Counted from the stretch's first letter, positions 1-6,748 are shown. The stretch: DNA of 16,135 nt from Acidobacteriota bacterium (GCA_003224785.1 QHZV01000207.1:1-16135); one strand, 5' to 3'. Notes: generated by a model not told the origin, from the sequence alone. Translations and numbers: made by a program.

Positions 1-579
1 ATGCCGTTGCCTCCCATTTTGCGGGTCTCCTGCGAGTTCGCCCTGAGTAATGCGATGCAGCGTTGCTTTCGGGAGAAAGAAGACCTGGGCCGTGCGCACA
101 TCTTGCTGAATACCGCACGACAGAACGGCATTGCGATTGACGCTTCGATCAAGTCAGCGCTTCGTGAACGCCTGAATTCATTAATGCAGCATTGGGCAGA
201 GGACCCGCTGAAGCTCGATTCCCTGACCAAACTGGTTTCGTTGGCCTCGTTGATGCGAGAGCCGATATTCGACGCTGATCTATGGAAAGCTCAGAACATT
301 TTCTATGAGCGGATGATCGCGATCTCTGCGTTGAATTCGGCGGAGCTGAGCGCGGAATGGTTCAATTATTTTGCGGCGCTGGCAACGAGTCTGGGAATCA
401 CAATACCGGAGTCGTTCCCTCCTTCGCGAATTTCTAACAGAGATACGGCGGCATGTGAGGGCCAATTTCCCGCCATCGCGGAACAGGCAGCCGCAGCCAT
501 AGATTTAAGCTCGTTAAACCGTGGTGCGGGTGTTACGAGTTTTCGCAACGGTCGGATTCCACGTCTTCGTCACGCCTAA
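1..579 (+). CDS. C-terminal end of a DUF3536-type (GH57-associated) protein, 5' partial
   Basis: Open from the first base of the window, so the ATG at position 1 is probably an internal Met and the gene begins upstream. The 192 visible residues are mostly helical. The block around residues 94-103, reading DLWKAQNIFY, and the preceding helices (EFALSNAM near residue 12, ILLNTARQNGI near 34) match my memory of the C-terminal DUF3536 domain found in large proteins with an N-terminal GH57 alpha-amylase-like domain. The catalytic part is not in the window, so activity cannot be judged. The last 50 or so residues look unstructured. Its stop codon overlaps the stop of the convergent marR gene by four bases. 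Family call is from memory only; a different all-helical protein is possible. Confidence 0.55.
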   Translation: MPLPPILRVSCEFALSNAMQRCFREKEDLGRAHILLNTARQNGIAIDASIKSALRERLNSLMQHWAEDPLKLDSLTKLVSLASLMREPIFDADLWKAQNIFYERMIAISALNSAELSAEWFNYFAALATSLGITIPESFPPSRISNRDTAACEGQFPAIAEQAAAAIDLSSLNRGAGVTSFRNGRIPRLRHA

Positions 580-1031
580 ACTGTCCTGCTTAATTTCTCG
601 ATTATTTCCGCGGCTTTGCCTAGCAAACCGACCTCGAGTTCTGGTAATGCAGAAATCGCCCGGGCCAGCGACTCTACTCTCCGTACACGCGCTTGCTGCA
701 TGAGACGGACACCTTTTGCAGTCGCAGTGATGACGATGGCACGGCCATCCGCCTTATTAGAAGTCAGGCGAACGAGGCTTGCGCGACGAAGGCCGGCAAC
801 GATTCGACTCATAGTGGGCGGCTTAACCTGTTCGGCCTGGGCCAACTCTGCCAGTGATTTCGACCCAGCGAACACGAGCACCGAAAGGGCCGAGAGCTGC
901 GCCGGGCCAATTCCGCTCTCGCGGTCGCGAATGCGCAGGCCTCGGAGCAGATGGATTGCGGAGGAATGCACGCGATCGGCGGCCTCGAAGGCGTGCTTCG
1001 GGATATTTACGGGCTTAGTGTGAGCTTGCAT
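576..1031 (-). CDS. MarR-family winged-helix transcriptional regulator
   Basis: The 151-residue length is typical of MarR proteins, which are dimeric DNA-binding repressors or activators. The central part has the family's winged helix-turn-helix: LAELAQAEQVKPPTMSRIV forms helices 3-4 (about residues 60-78), followed by the wing with NKADGRAIVITATAKG (about 94-109). Flanking helices would form the dimer interface. The ATG start lies five bases from a perfect inverted repeat at 1036-1054, a typical autoregulated arrangement. Divergent to it is a glyoxalase/VOC gene, so the regulator may respond to a reactive electrophile or antibiotic, but this is inference. The gene appears intact. It ends overlapping the stop of the convergent gene at 1-579. 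Confidence 0.85.
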   Translation of the reverse strand: MQAHTKPVNIPKHAFEAADRVHSSAIHLLRGLRIRDRESGIGPAQLSALSVLVFAGSKSLAELAQAEQVKPPTMSRIVAGLRRASLVRLTSNKADGRAIVITATAKGVRLMQQARVRRVESLARAISALPELEVGLLGKAAEIIEKLSRTV

Positions 1032-1035
1032 AAGT

Positions 1036-1054
1036 TAGTTAGCTATGCTAACTA
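1036..1054. promoter_or_regulatory. Operator-like palindrome between marR and the VOC gene
   Basis: Perfect 8-base inverted repeat with a 3-base spacer, TAGTTAGC-TAT-GCTAACTA, in the 55-base divergent intergenic region. The TTAGC/GCTAA half-sites and overall size fit sites bound by MarR dimers. It sits immediately upstream of the marR start and 32 bases upstream of the VOC start, so binding could block both promoters. The assignment to this MarR protein is inferred from position and symmetry. Confidence 0.7.
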
Positions 1055-1086
1055 TATCAGCGTACCAATACTTGGAGGCAAACAAA

Positions 1087-1523
1087 ATGAAAACCAGTCC
1101 AGCCGTCAGTTCAGAAAGTGCACTCAAGCAGGTTCGCCAAATTGCACTCAACATCTCGCGTTCTTTGATTGCGGCGGGGTGCGGCTAATGTTGACTCCTC
1201 CGGAAAAGCCGGAATTCGATCATCCTTCGTCAATTCTCTATTTTAAGGTTGATGACATTCAGGCCGCTTTCGATCGACTAGTACAGAAGGGTGTGAAAGC
1301 AGAGGACAAGCCACACATTGTCGCGAGAATGCCCGATCATGATCTTTGGCTGGCTGAGTTCCGGGACTCAGAAGGCAATTTGATGAGTCTGATGTCGGAG
1401 GTGCGGAATGAAATTCCGCCGGATAGTTATTTGCCGATACAGAATCGGCTGAAGATCAAGTTAAGAATGTCGTCATTAGTGGTCGCTCCGGTGATCTCGT
1501 CGAGCGGACGAAGGGCATTGTAG
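1087..1523 (+). pseudogene. Glyoxalase/bleomycin-resistance (VOC) protein, internally deleted and frameshifted
   Basis: VOC proteins are small metalloenzymes such as glyoxalases, or antibiotic-binding proteins. Translation starts at ATG 1087 with GGAGG at 1074-1078, giving MKTSPAVSSESALKQVRQIALNI, a normal VOC N-terminus. It then runs to a stop at 1186-1188. In another frame, from about 1155, a good VOC C-terminal half follows: LAFFDCGGVRLML, ILYFKVDDIQAAFDRL and LAEFRDSEGNLMSLMSEV. The stretch expected between them (the AxxFYxxxLG block, roughly 25 residues) is absent, so the break is a deletion plus frameshift near 1150-1155. The C-terminal frame also runs past the likely natural end, through a hairpin at 1403-1419, to a stop at 1521-1523 inside convergent mnmE. 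The product is probably non-functional unless the break is an assembly error. Confidence 0.75.
1403..1419. repeat. Short palindrome at the VOC/mnmE boundary
   Basis: Perfect 7-base inverted repeat with a 3-base loop, GCGGAAT-GAA-ATTCCGC, at the apparent 3' end of the VOC frame and eight bases beyond the mnmE stop. The right arm and following bases (TCCGCCGGATAG) closely resemble those following the palindrome at 2531-2547 (TCCGCCGGACAG), suggesting one repeat family. It could act as a bidirectional transcription end, but no T-run follows. Confidence 0.55.
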
Positions 1524-2796
1524 AGGTCCAGTAATAGCATTTCGTGCGGAACGCGATTGTGAACGGTTTGGGTGGCGGCATCGAAGGCGTTGAGAGAATC
1601 CCGAACAAGCGATTGGTGGCGAGCATTGGTAAGGAATCCTGATTCCGTGGTGCCGCCCGCGTTACCGGTTACGTGCTGCAGGATGGCGGCGCGAAGTTCC
1701 GGAATCCCTTGACCTGTGAGGGCCGAGGTGCGGATTGGCGCGTCACGATTATTTGCGTGAGGCGGGAACTCTTGCCCTACCAGGTCCGCCTTATTCTCAA
1801 CCAGGACGGCCGAACGCTCTGCCACTTGCTTCAGCAGTTCCTGGTCTTCGTTGGTGAGAGGCTGGGATGCGTCCCGCACGACCAATACCATATCGGCATC
1901 GGCCAGGGCTTCCATGGATTTTTGTATTCCGATGCCTTCGGCTTCATCCAGGGCAGCACGAATTCCGGCCGTATCTATCAGCTTTACGGGAATGCCGCCA
2001 ATCGAAACCGTTTCGGTGACAAGATCGCGGGTAGTTCCAGGAGTTGCGGTCACGATGGCGCGATCGCGTTCAACTAAATAATTGAACAAACTTGATTTCC
2101 CAACATTTGGCCGACCCACGATTGCGAGCGTAAGACCTTCGTGGACAATTTTGCCGTAAGCGAATGAGCGGGCAAGTTCTTCAAGAGGAGCACGAACATT
2201 GGCTAGATCAGGTCGACCAACTTTTGTTTGACAGGCTGCAAGCGTCGGGAGAGTGCGCCTTCGAGCTGCTGGGCCGCAACTTTCGCCTGGTACAGCGTTT
2301 GAGAGTCGATCAGATCGCGGACGGCTTCGGCCTGAGTGAGATCAATGCGACCGTTGAGAAAGGCGCGCATGGTGAACTCGCCGGGTTCGGCGAGACGGGC
2401 GCCGCGCTCTAATGCGAGTTCGACGATGTGGCGGAGAACGACCGGCGATCCGTGAGCGGAGATTTCGATGATGTCGTCGGTAGTGTAGGAGTGAGGTTTG
2501 GCGAAGTAGGTGACCACGACTTGGTCGATTGCGGAGCTTTGCTCCGCCGGACAGCCGAGGGCGGCTGTCCCCGCATTCCTATGAACCGGGGTTGAATCGA
2601 GTGATCGGACAACAGTGTCCGAGCCGCACGGTTCTATGAGTTCTCCGAAAATTGCGCGGCCGGGTTCGAGATCGTGCTTGAGTCGAAGCATGGGCATTGC
2701 GATGTCGCGTGCGTCGGAGCCAGCGAAGCGCACTACACCGATTCCTCCTCGGCCGGGCGGAGTGGCGATCGCTACGATGGTGTCATCGAGGTTCAA
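1427..2796 (-). pseudogene. mnmE: MnmE (TrmE) tRNA modification GTPase, disrupted between N-terminal and G domains
   Basis: MnmE, with MnmG, installs the carboxymethylaminomethyl group on wobble U34 of some tRNAs. Reading from a TTG at 2796, [20 protein letters not shown] opens the folate-binding N-terminal domain, which continues to [20 protein letters not shown] and a stop at 2203-2205. In another frame, from about 2205 downward, comes NVRAPLEELARSFAYGKIV and then the G domain: GRPNVGKSS (P-loop), TTRD, DTAG, NKAD, and the terminal CIGK motif ending at 1427. About 35 residues normally joining these parts, including an IDF-type block, are missing, with a frameshift. The N-terminal domain also carries a 33-residue insertion (residues 57-89) made of palindromic DNA. 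As written no full-length protein is made; because mnmE is widely conserved, an assembly error is plausible. Confidence 0.85.
2530..2628 (-). repeat. In-frame palindromic insertion inside mnmE
   Basis: A 99-base stretch encodes 33 residues between GELIEP and IDQVVV, two segments that are normally close together in MnmE. It contains three perfect hairpins: GCGGAGC-TTT-GCTCCGC (2531-2547), GGACAGCCG-AGGG-CGGCTGTCC (2549-2570) and TCGGACA-ACAG-TGTCCGA (2605-2622). The insertion keeps the frame open. It looks like short intergenic palindromic elements that landed in a coding sequence, in a loop that tolerates extra residues. Exact borders are inferred from remembered MnmE sequences. Confidence 0.7.
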
Positions 2797-2883
2797 TAAC
2801 TCGATTCTAGATTACGATTCCTTCTGGACGGGCGAGACCCCATCCCGCACAAGCCCGGAATCTTGGAGTGGAATGTTTAGGGT

Positions 2884-2912
2884 TTGGGAAACGTTAAGGC
2901 CGCAAGTACAAT
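2884..2912 (+). promoter_or_regulatory. Probable sigma-70 promoter for cobO
   Basis: A -35-like TTGGGA at 2884-2889 and a -10-like TACAAT at 2907-2912 are separated by 17 bases, in the divergent mnmE/cobO gap. Transcription would start near 2919, only a few bases before the cobO ATG at 2926. cobO has no evident Shine-Dalgarno sequence, which suggests a nearly leaderless mRNA. Confidence 0.4.
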
Positions 2913-2925
2913 CTGAAGTTCTCAT

Positions 2926-3372
2926 ATGGCCGATGTTCGTCGTGGTCTGATCATCGTGAATACTGGGCCTGGCAAGGGTAAGACGACTGCCGCCATGGGC
3001 ACGGCTTTGCGCGCCGTGGGGAACGGGATGCGTGTGCTGATGCTGCAGTTCATCAAAGGTTCGTGGCACTACGGGGAACTGGACGCGGCCAAAGCTTTCG
3101 GTGACAAATTCATCATGAAGCAGATGGGCCGTGGGTTCGTGAAAGTTGTGGTGATACTGGACGAGATCAATTATGCGATCAGCTACGGTATGCTTGATCC
3201 TGCGAAGGTGGTCGAAACGCTGAAGCAGAAGCCGGAAATGGTGCATGTGATCTTGACGGGACGCAACGCGCATCCGACAATTGTCGAGCTTGCCGATACG
3301 GTGACCGAAATGCGCCAGGTGAAGCACGCGTATGAGAAAGGCGTACTGGCGCAGAGAGGGATTGAATATTGA
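2926..3372 (+). CDS. cobO: Cob(I)alamin adenosyltransferase (CobO/BtuR type) with an apparent in-frame deletion
   Basis: CobO-type enzymes transfer the 5'-deoxyadenosyl group of ATP to cob(I)alamin. The start MADVRRGLIIVNTGPGKGKTTAAMG carries the P-loop (GPGKGKTT). LMLQFIKGSWHYGELDAA, QMGRGFVK, ILDEINYAISYGMLD and VILTGRNAHPTIVELAD are further family blocks, and the C-terminus QRGIEY is normal. The protein is 148 residues, whereas the family is usually around 175-200. After GRGFVKV it jumps straight to VVILDEINYA, so about 30 residues normally present there are missing without loss of frame. Activity is therefore doubtful. The short spacing to accD (about 100 bases, filled by a palindrome) suggests a possible shared transcript. 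Confidence 0.85.
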   Translation: MADVRRGLIIVNTGPGKGKTTAAMGTALRAVGNGMRVLMLQFIKGSWHYGELDAAKAFGDKFIMKQMGRGFVKVVVILDEINYAISYGMLDPAKVVETLKQKPEMVHVILTGRNAHPTIVELADTVTEMRQVKHAYEKGVLAQRGIEY

Positions 3373-3458
3373 TTTGGTAATTGGGAATTTTGTAATTGGG
3401 TAATTTAAAAGTCTCGACCTCAGCGGTCCCAAATTATCCGATTACAAAATTACCAATT
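3373..3458. repeat. AT-rich imperfect palindrome between cobO and accD
   Basis: The left arm (3386-3406) and right arm (3431-3451) are complementary at 19 of 21 positions. In RNA the two mismatches become G-U pairs, so the stem would be continuous, with a 24-base loop. Outer bases add a second pairing block (TTGGTAA at 3374-3380 with TTACCAA at 3450-3456). The left arm holds two direct copies of TAATTGGG (3378-3385, 3393-3400). The element begins directly after the cobO stop and ends about 15 bases before the accD start. It could be a mobile palindromic element, a transcript-stability hairpin or an attenuator; there is no T-run typical of a terminator. Confidence 0.7.
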
Positions 3459-3473
3459 TACAGAATCTGTTTT

Positions 3474-4346
3474 ATGGCTTGGTTCAAACGACAATCCGGT
3501 GACCTTGACGCTTCGGGCGAAAAGAAGATGCGCACCGAAGGGTTGTGGGTGAAATGTGAAAGTTGCCGCCAGATCATCTGGAAGAAAGATCTGGAAGAGA
3601 ACCAGAATGTTTGCCCGAAATGCGGCAAACACTTCCGCATTGACGCACGCACGCGGCTCGCAAATCTGTTTGATGATGGCGAGTATGAGACTTTCAGCGA
3701 TAATCTTGCCTCGACCGATCCACTGAAATTTGTGGACCTGAAGCCATACTCGGAACGGCTGAAAAAGGCACAAGAAGAGACCGGACTTACGGATGCCGTC
3801 ATCAATGCTCGTGGCAAATTGAATGGCCGGGACGTCATCATCAGCGCGATGGAGTATAGCTTCATTGGAGGAAGCATGGGTGCTGTGGTCGGCGAAGTCA
3901 TCACCCGCGCGATTGAAGAAGCTCTGGAGAAAAACAAGCCGATCATTATTATTTCTGCATCCGGTGGCGCGAGGATGATGGAAGGTGTGCTGAGCCTAAT
4001 GCAGCTGGCGAAGATTTCCGCTGCTCTGGCTCGGTTGGACGAAGCGCGCGTGCCCTACGTCTCTGTGCTCACCGATCCGACGACCGGGGGCGTGACCGCA
4101 TCATTCGCGATGCTCGGCGACGTCAATATTGCTGAACCCGGAGCGCTGATCGGATTCGCCGGCCCGCGTGTGATTGAGCAGACGATCCGTCAGAAACTTC
4201 CGCCTGGGTTCCAGCGGAGCGAATTCCTCCTCGAACATGGAATGCTCGATGCCGTAGTGCATCGCAAGGAGATGAAAGCGTACATCTCACGAGCGTTGGA
4301 GTTTATGAGCCCTGGCGTGAGCCGCCAGCCGTCAGTCGCGAGTTAA
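3474..4346 (+). CDS. accD: Acetyl-CoA carboxylase carboxyltransferase, beta subunit
   Basis: AccD with AccA transfers the carboxyl group from carboxybiotin to acetyl-CoA, giving malonyl-CoA for fatty acid synthesis. The 290 residues from ATG 3474 (MAWFKRQSGD) match the family length. A four-cysteine zinc ribbon is present: CESC at 28-31 and CPKC at 47-50. The crotonase-like carboxyltransferase fold shows the blocks EYSFIGGSMGAVVGE, ISASGGARMMEG, SLMQLAKISAAL and LTDPTTGGVTASFAMLGD. The frame is open further upstream to 3396, but that extension lies in the palindrome and is unlike AccD, so I chose 3474. No clear ribosome-binding site precedes it. It is followed by folC, a common bacterial neighbour. 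The gene looks intact. Confidence 0.95.
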   Translation: MAWFKRQSGDLDASGEKKMRTEGLWVKCESCRQIIWKKDLEENQNVCPKCGKHFRIDARTRLANLFDDGEYETFSDNLASTDPLKFVDLKPYSERLKKAQEETGLTDAVINARGKLNGRDVIISAMEYSFIGGSMGAVVGEVITRAIEEALEKNKPIIIISASGGARMMEGVLSLMQLAKISAALARLDEARVPYVSVLTDPTTGGVTASFAMLGDVNIAEPGALIGFAGPRVIEQTIRQKLPPGFQRSEFLLEHGMLDAVVHRKEMKAYISRALEFMSPGVSRQPSVAS

Positions 4347-4370
4347 ATCCTTTATATTTGAGTTAACGTT

Positions 4371-4390
4371 CAGGCGGGCGAGGGCGCCTG
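4371..4390. repeat. Short palindrome between accD and folC
   Basis: CAGGCG and CGCCTG flank an 8-base centre in the 57-base accD-folC gap, followed by CCCCACACG and then the folC ATG. No T-run follows, so it is not a standard terminator. It looks like another of the short GC-rich repeats seen across this window. Confidence 0.4.
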
Positions 4391-4403
4391 CCCCACACGA
4401 CCC

Positions 4404-5849
4404 ATGTCTGCTTCCTACCAAACCGCTGTGGCACGCATGTATGCGCTCGGACACGAACTGGCGCAGACGCCTTCGCACAAGTTCGATTTGGGGCACATGC
4501 GGGTGCTGCTGACGGCGCTGGAAAATCCTGAACGGCGTTTTCCTGCGGTGCTGATTGCGGGTACGAACGGCAAAGGCTCGACCGCGGCCACGCTAGACTC
4601 GATCTTGCGTGCATCGGGATTTCGGACGGGACTTTATACGTCGCCGCACTTAATCCGAATCAACGAACGTATTCAGATCAACGGTGAGCAGATCGCGGAC
4701 GATAAGTTCGCATTGTTGCACGATTTGGTGGAACGCACGGCTGAACGGTTGGTCGAGGATGGTGAGCTGCCGTGGCATCCCAGTTTTTTTGAGATGCTGA
4801 CGGCAATAGCATTTGAATATTTCTCGACCAGCAAAGTGGAGATCGCTGTGCTCGAAGTGGGAATGGGCGGACGCCTGGATGCAACCAATGTGGTTGAGCC
4901 GCGGGTCAGTGTGATCACCGATATTTCGCTCGATCATGAGAAGTTTTTGGGCAGCACCATTGCGGAGATCGCGCGCGAGAAGGTGGGGATCATCCGGCCA
5001 CGCGGAGTTGTGGTTACACTTCCGCAGAGTCCGCAGGCGAATGACGTGATTGGGAACGCGATTTTGGAGCAAGATGCATGCGCCATAAGCGCGGTGCCTT
5101 ATGTGCCGCCGATTTCGCCAAAGGCGGAAACTTACGCGCGAAAGCGCTTAACCGCAAAAGACGCAGAGAGCGCCGCAAGCAGCGCAAAGAACAGCGGTAA
5201 CGGAATGGTGGCGCAATATCCCTTGCAGGTTATGGGGAAGCAGATCCGAGTTGAAACGGCGCTCGTCGGACGGCATCAGTTACGGAATGTTGCCCTTGCG
5301 ATAGCGACGGCGGAGGAACTCGCCACACAAGGATTTGCTATCACTGCAGAATCGATCGAGCGTGGCATTCGTGAAACTCAGTGGCCCGGGCGTTTCCAAG
5401 TGATTTCGCCATCAGGAGGGGCGCCCGAATTCGTTCTCGATGTGGCGCACAATCCCGCTGGGGCCTGGGCGCTTCGCTCGACGCTCTCGAACTGCTACGA
5501 AGAACGAAGGCTCATTCTGGTGTTTGGTGCGATGCGCGATAAGGCGATCGGCGAGATTGCAGAAATCTTGTTTCCGCTGGCGGAGCGGGTGATCGTCACC
5601 AGTGCTGACAACCCACGGTCGGCGACACCTGAGGAAATTCGGGAAGCTGCGGTTCGCACTCAGTCCGACATTGAATTGGCCAGCAACGTAGCAGCGGCCA
5701 TCGAGCGAGCGGGCATTCTGGCGGTGTCGGACAAAGATGTCCGACCTACACGCTCAGGGCGATCCGACGCAGTTGTTGTGATTACCGGCTCGATTTATGT
5801 CGTGGGTGAGGCGATGCGCACTCTGGGAGTTGGCTCCGATGGAAAATAG
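4404..5849 (+). CDS. folC: Bifunctional folylpolyglutamate synthase / dihydrofolate synthase
   Basis: FolC ligates glutamate to dihydropteroate and then to reduced folates, using ATP, in the cytoplasm. The 481-residue product carries the Mur-ligase ATP loop GTNGKGS (residues 53-59), TGLYTSPHLIRINERI (75-90), EVGMGGRLDATN (151-162), TDISLDHEKFLG (172-183), GRHQLRNVALAI (289-300) and VLDVAHNPAGAW (344-355), all family hallmarks. It is slightly long because of two low-complexity stretches, residues 245-271 and about 441-455, which are encoded by repeat-like DNA and remain in frame. It follows accD, as in many bacteria. Its last 11 bases overlap the start of the acyltransferase gene, implying translational coupling. 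Confidence 0.93.
   Translation: MSASYQTAVARMYALGHELAQTPSHKFDLGHMRVLLTALENPERRFPAVLIAGTNGKGSTAATLDSILRASGFRTGLYTSPHLIRINERIQINGEQIADDKFALLHDLVERTAERLVEDGELPWHPSFFEMLTAIAFEYFSTSKVEIAVLEVGMGGRLDATNVVEPRVSVITDISLDHEKFLGSTIAEIAREKVGIIRPRGVVVTLPQSPQANDVIGNAILEQDACAISAVPYVPPISPKAETYARKRLTAKDAESAASSAKNSGNGMVAQYPLQVMGKQIRVETALVGRHQLRNVALAIATAEELATQGFAITAESIERGIRETQWPGRFQVISPSGGAPEFVLDVAHNPAGAWALRSTLSNCYEERRLILVFGAMRDKAIGEIAEILFPLAERVIVTSADNPRSATPEEIREAAVRTQSDIELASNVAAAIERAGILAVSDKDVRPTRSGRSDAVVVITGSIYVVGEAMRTLGVGSDGK
5147..5193 (+). repeat. Repeat-like insertion in folC (ACCGCAAAAGACGCAGAG type)
   Basis: This purine-rich stretch reads ACCGCAAAAGACGCAGAG and then repeats GCGC/CGCAA-like units. It resembles the loose CGCAGAGxxCGCAGAG repeats I recall between genes in many environmental bacteria. 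It encodes about residues 247-264 of FolC (LTAKDAESAASSAKNS), a low-complexity segment between conserved VPYVPP and YPLQVMG where homologues, as I remember them, are shorter. The repeat identity is from memory. Confidence 0.45.
5726..5745. repeat. Palindrome inside the folC 3' end
   Basis: Perfect 8-base inverted repeat, GTCGGACA-AAGA-TGTCCGAC, encoding part of FolC residues 441-449. Its core TCGGACA-N4-TGTCCGA is identical to that of the palindrome at 2605-2622 inside mnmE, so the two are copies of one element family. Confidence 0.65.
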
Positions 5850-6645
5850 TACGGTAACCGAGACGCCCCAGGAGCAGAAACAAAACATCGCGCCAGTTGA
5901 AACCGGAAAGTATGGCCTTCTCAGCCGGCTGCGTTCTTACTTATTTTTCGATCTGCTGATCTGGGCCTATACCGTCCTTTTCGGCATTGCTTCCATTCCA
6001 TTCGGCTTCTTCGACAAAGATGGACGCAAGCTTCATGCATTTGCTCGCGCCTGGGCGAAGATGATCATGAAGACGATTTTTTCTCCGATGCGAGTTGTCG
6101 GGCTGGAAAAAATCGATACAAGCAAGCCTCACGTATTTGCCGTGAACCACGGCTCGGCGTTCGACATCCCCGTGTTGTATGCGTATCTGCCCTTTCAGTT
6201 TCGAATCGTGTTCAAGAAAGAGTTGCTGTCATACCCGATTGTTGGTTGGCACTTGAAGCGCTCCGGGCAGGTGTGCGTGGACCAGCAGCATCCGGCGCGG
6301 TCTGTGGCGAGCATACGATCAGCATTTAAGACGTTAAAAGGCGGAATGCCGCTGGTCATTTTCCCAGAAGGCGGGCGAACTTCAGACGGTCGCATTCAGT
6401 CGATTCTGCCCGGTGCATTTTGCCTCGCGATCAAGGCGCAAGTGGATGTGGTGCCCGTCGCGCTGATCGGAACGTATGAGCTGCTGCCGATGGATACGTA
6501 TCACATCAAGCCGCGGCGGCTGGAAATGAGAGTCGGCGAGTCTATTCCGACGGCGGGGATGACGTTGAGGGAGATGGACAAGTTGTCGGCGAAGGTGCAG
6601 CGGGAGCTGGAGAAAATGTATTACACAGGCGCTATCCAGCGCTAG
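5839..6645 (+). CDS. 1-acyl-sn-glycerol-3-phosphate acyltransferase (PlsC family)
   Basis: This family acylates lysophosphatidic acid to phosphatidic acid at the membrane. The 268-residue protein starts at the ATG overlapping the folC stop. It has a hydrophobic segment at about 34-57, the catalytic HX4D motif NHGSAFD at 103-109, and the acceptor-binding FPEGGRT at 175-181, a variant of the usual FPEGTRS. PGAFCLAIKAQVDVVPVAL (about 191-209) completes the fold. The N-terminal 25 residues are polar and not conserved. The overlap with folC and the closeness of accD suggest co-expression with malonyl-CoA supply. It is intact. The exact acyl acceptor cannot be read from the sequence, so I give no gene symbol. 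Confidence 0.88.
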   Translation: MENSTVTETPQEQKQNIAPVETGKYGLLSRLRSYLFFDLLIWAYTVLFGIASIPFGFFDKDGRKLHAFARAWAKMIMKTIFSPMRVVGLEKIDTSKPHVFAVNHGSAFDIPVLYAYLPFQFRIVFKKELLSYPIVGWHLKRSGQVCVDQQHPARSVASIRSAFKTLKGGMPLVIFPEGGRTSDGRIQSILPGAFCLAIKAQVDVVPVALIGTYELLPMDTYHIKPRRLEMRVGESIPTAGMTLREMDKLSAKVQRELEKMYYTGAIQR

Positions 6646-6742
6646 TACAAGCCGTTGCGATCTCTTTGATCGTGGGCCACTCCCGAGCGGCTGATATCGA
6701 ACTGTTTGGATCGGCGCTTCGAGCAACATTCGCTCACTCCCC

Positions 6743-6748
6743 TATAAT
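6743..6748 (+). promoter_or_regulatory. Consensus -10 box upstream of trpE
   Basis: An exact TATAAT lies in the 125-base gap between the acyltransferase and trpE genes. No good -35 is visible at the usual distance. Transcription would start near 6755, leaving a leader of about 16 bases before ATG 6771 without an evident ribosome-binding site. It helps reject in-frame starts at 6666 and 6747. Confidence 0.4.

Noticed and set aside
951..1523. A 190-codon frame as a full-length plus-strand gene
   Set aside because: Its first third is antisense to marR and crosses the operator; only the part after about 1155 is VOC-like, while the true VOC start is at 1087 in another frame.
2530..2628. CRISPR-like array in mnmE
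   Set aside because: The three hairpins differ from each other and have no regular spacers; they are separate palindromes within a coding frame.
2812..3432. A 206-codon minus-strand frame opposite cobO
   Set aside because: It is antisense to a clear cobO and has the composition of a shadow frame; its start lies in the AT-rich palindrome.
3396..3473. A 26-residue N-terminal extension of AccD
   Set aside because: It is encoded by the right part of the palindrome and has no AccD similarity; ATG 3474 gives the normal length.
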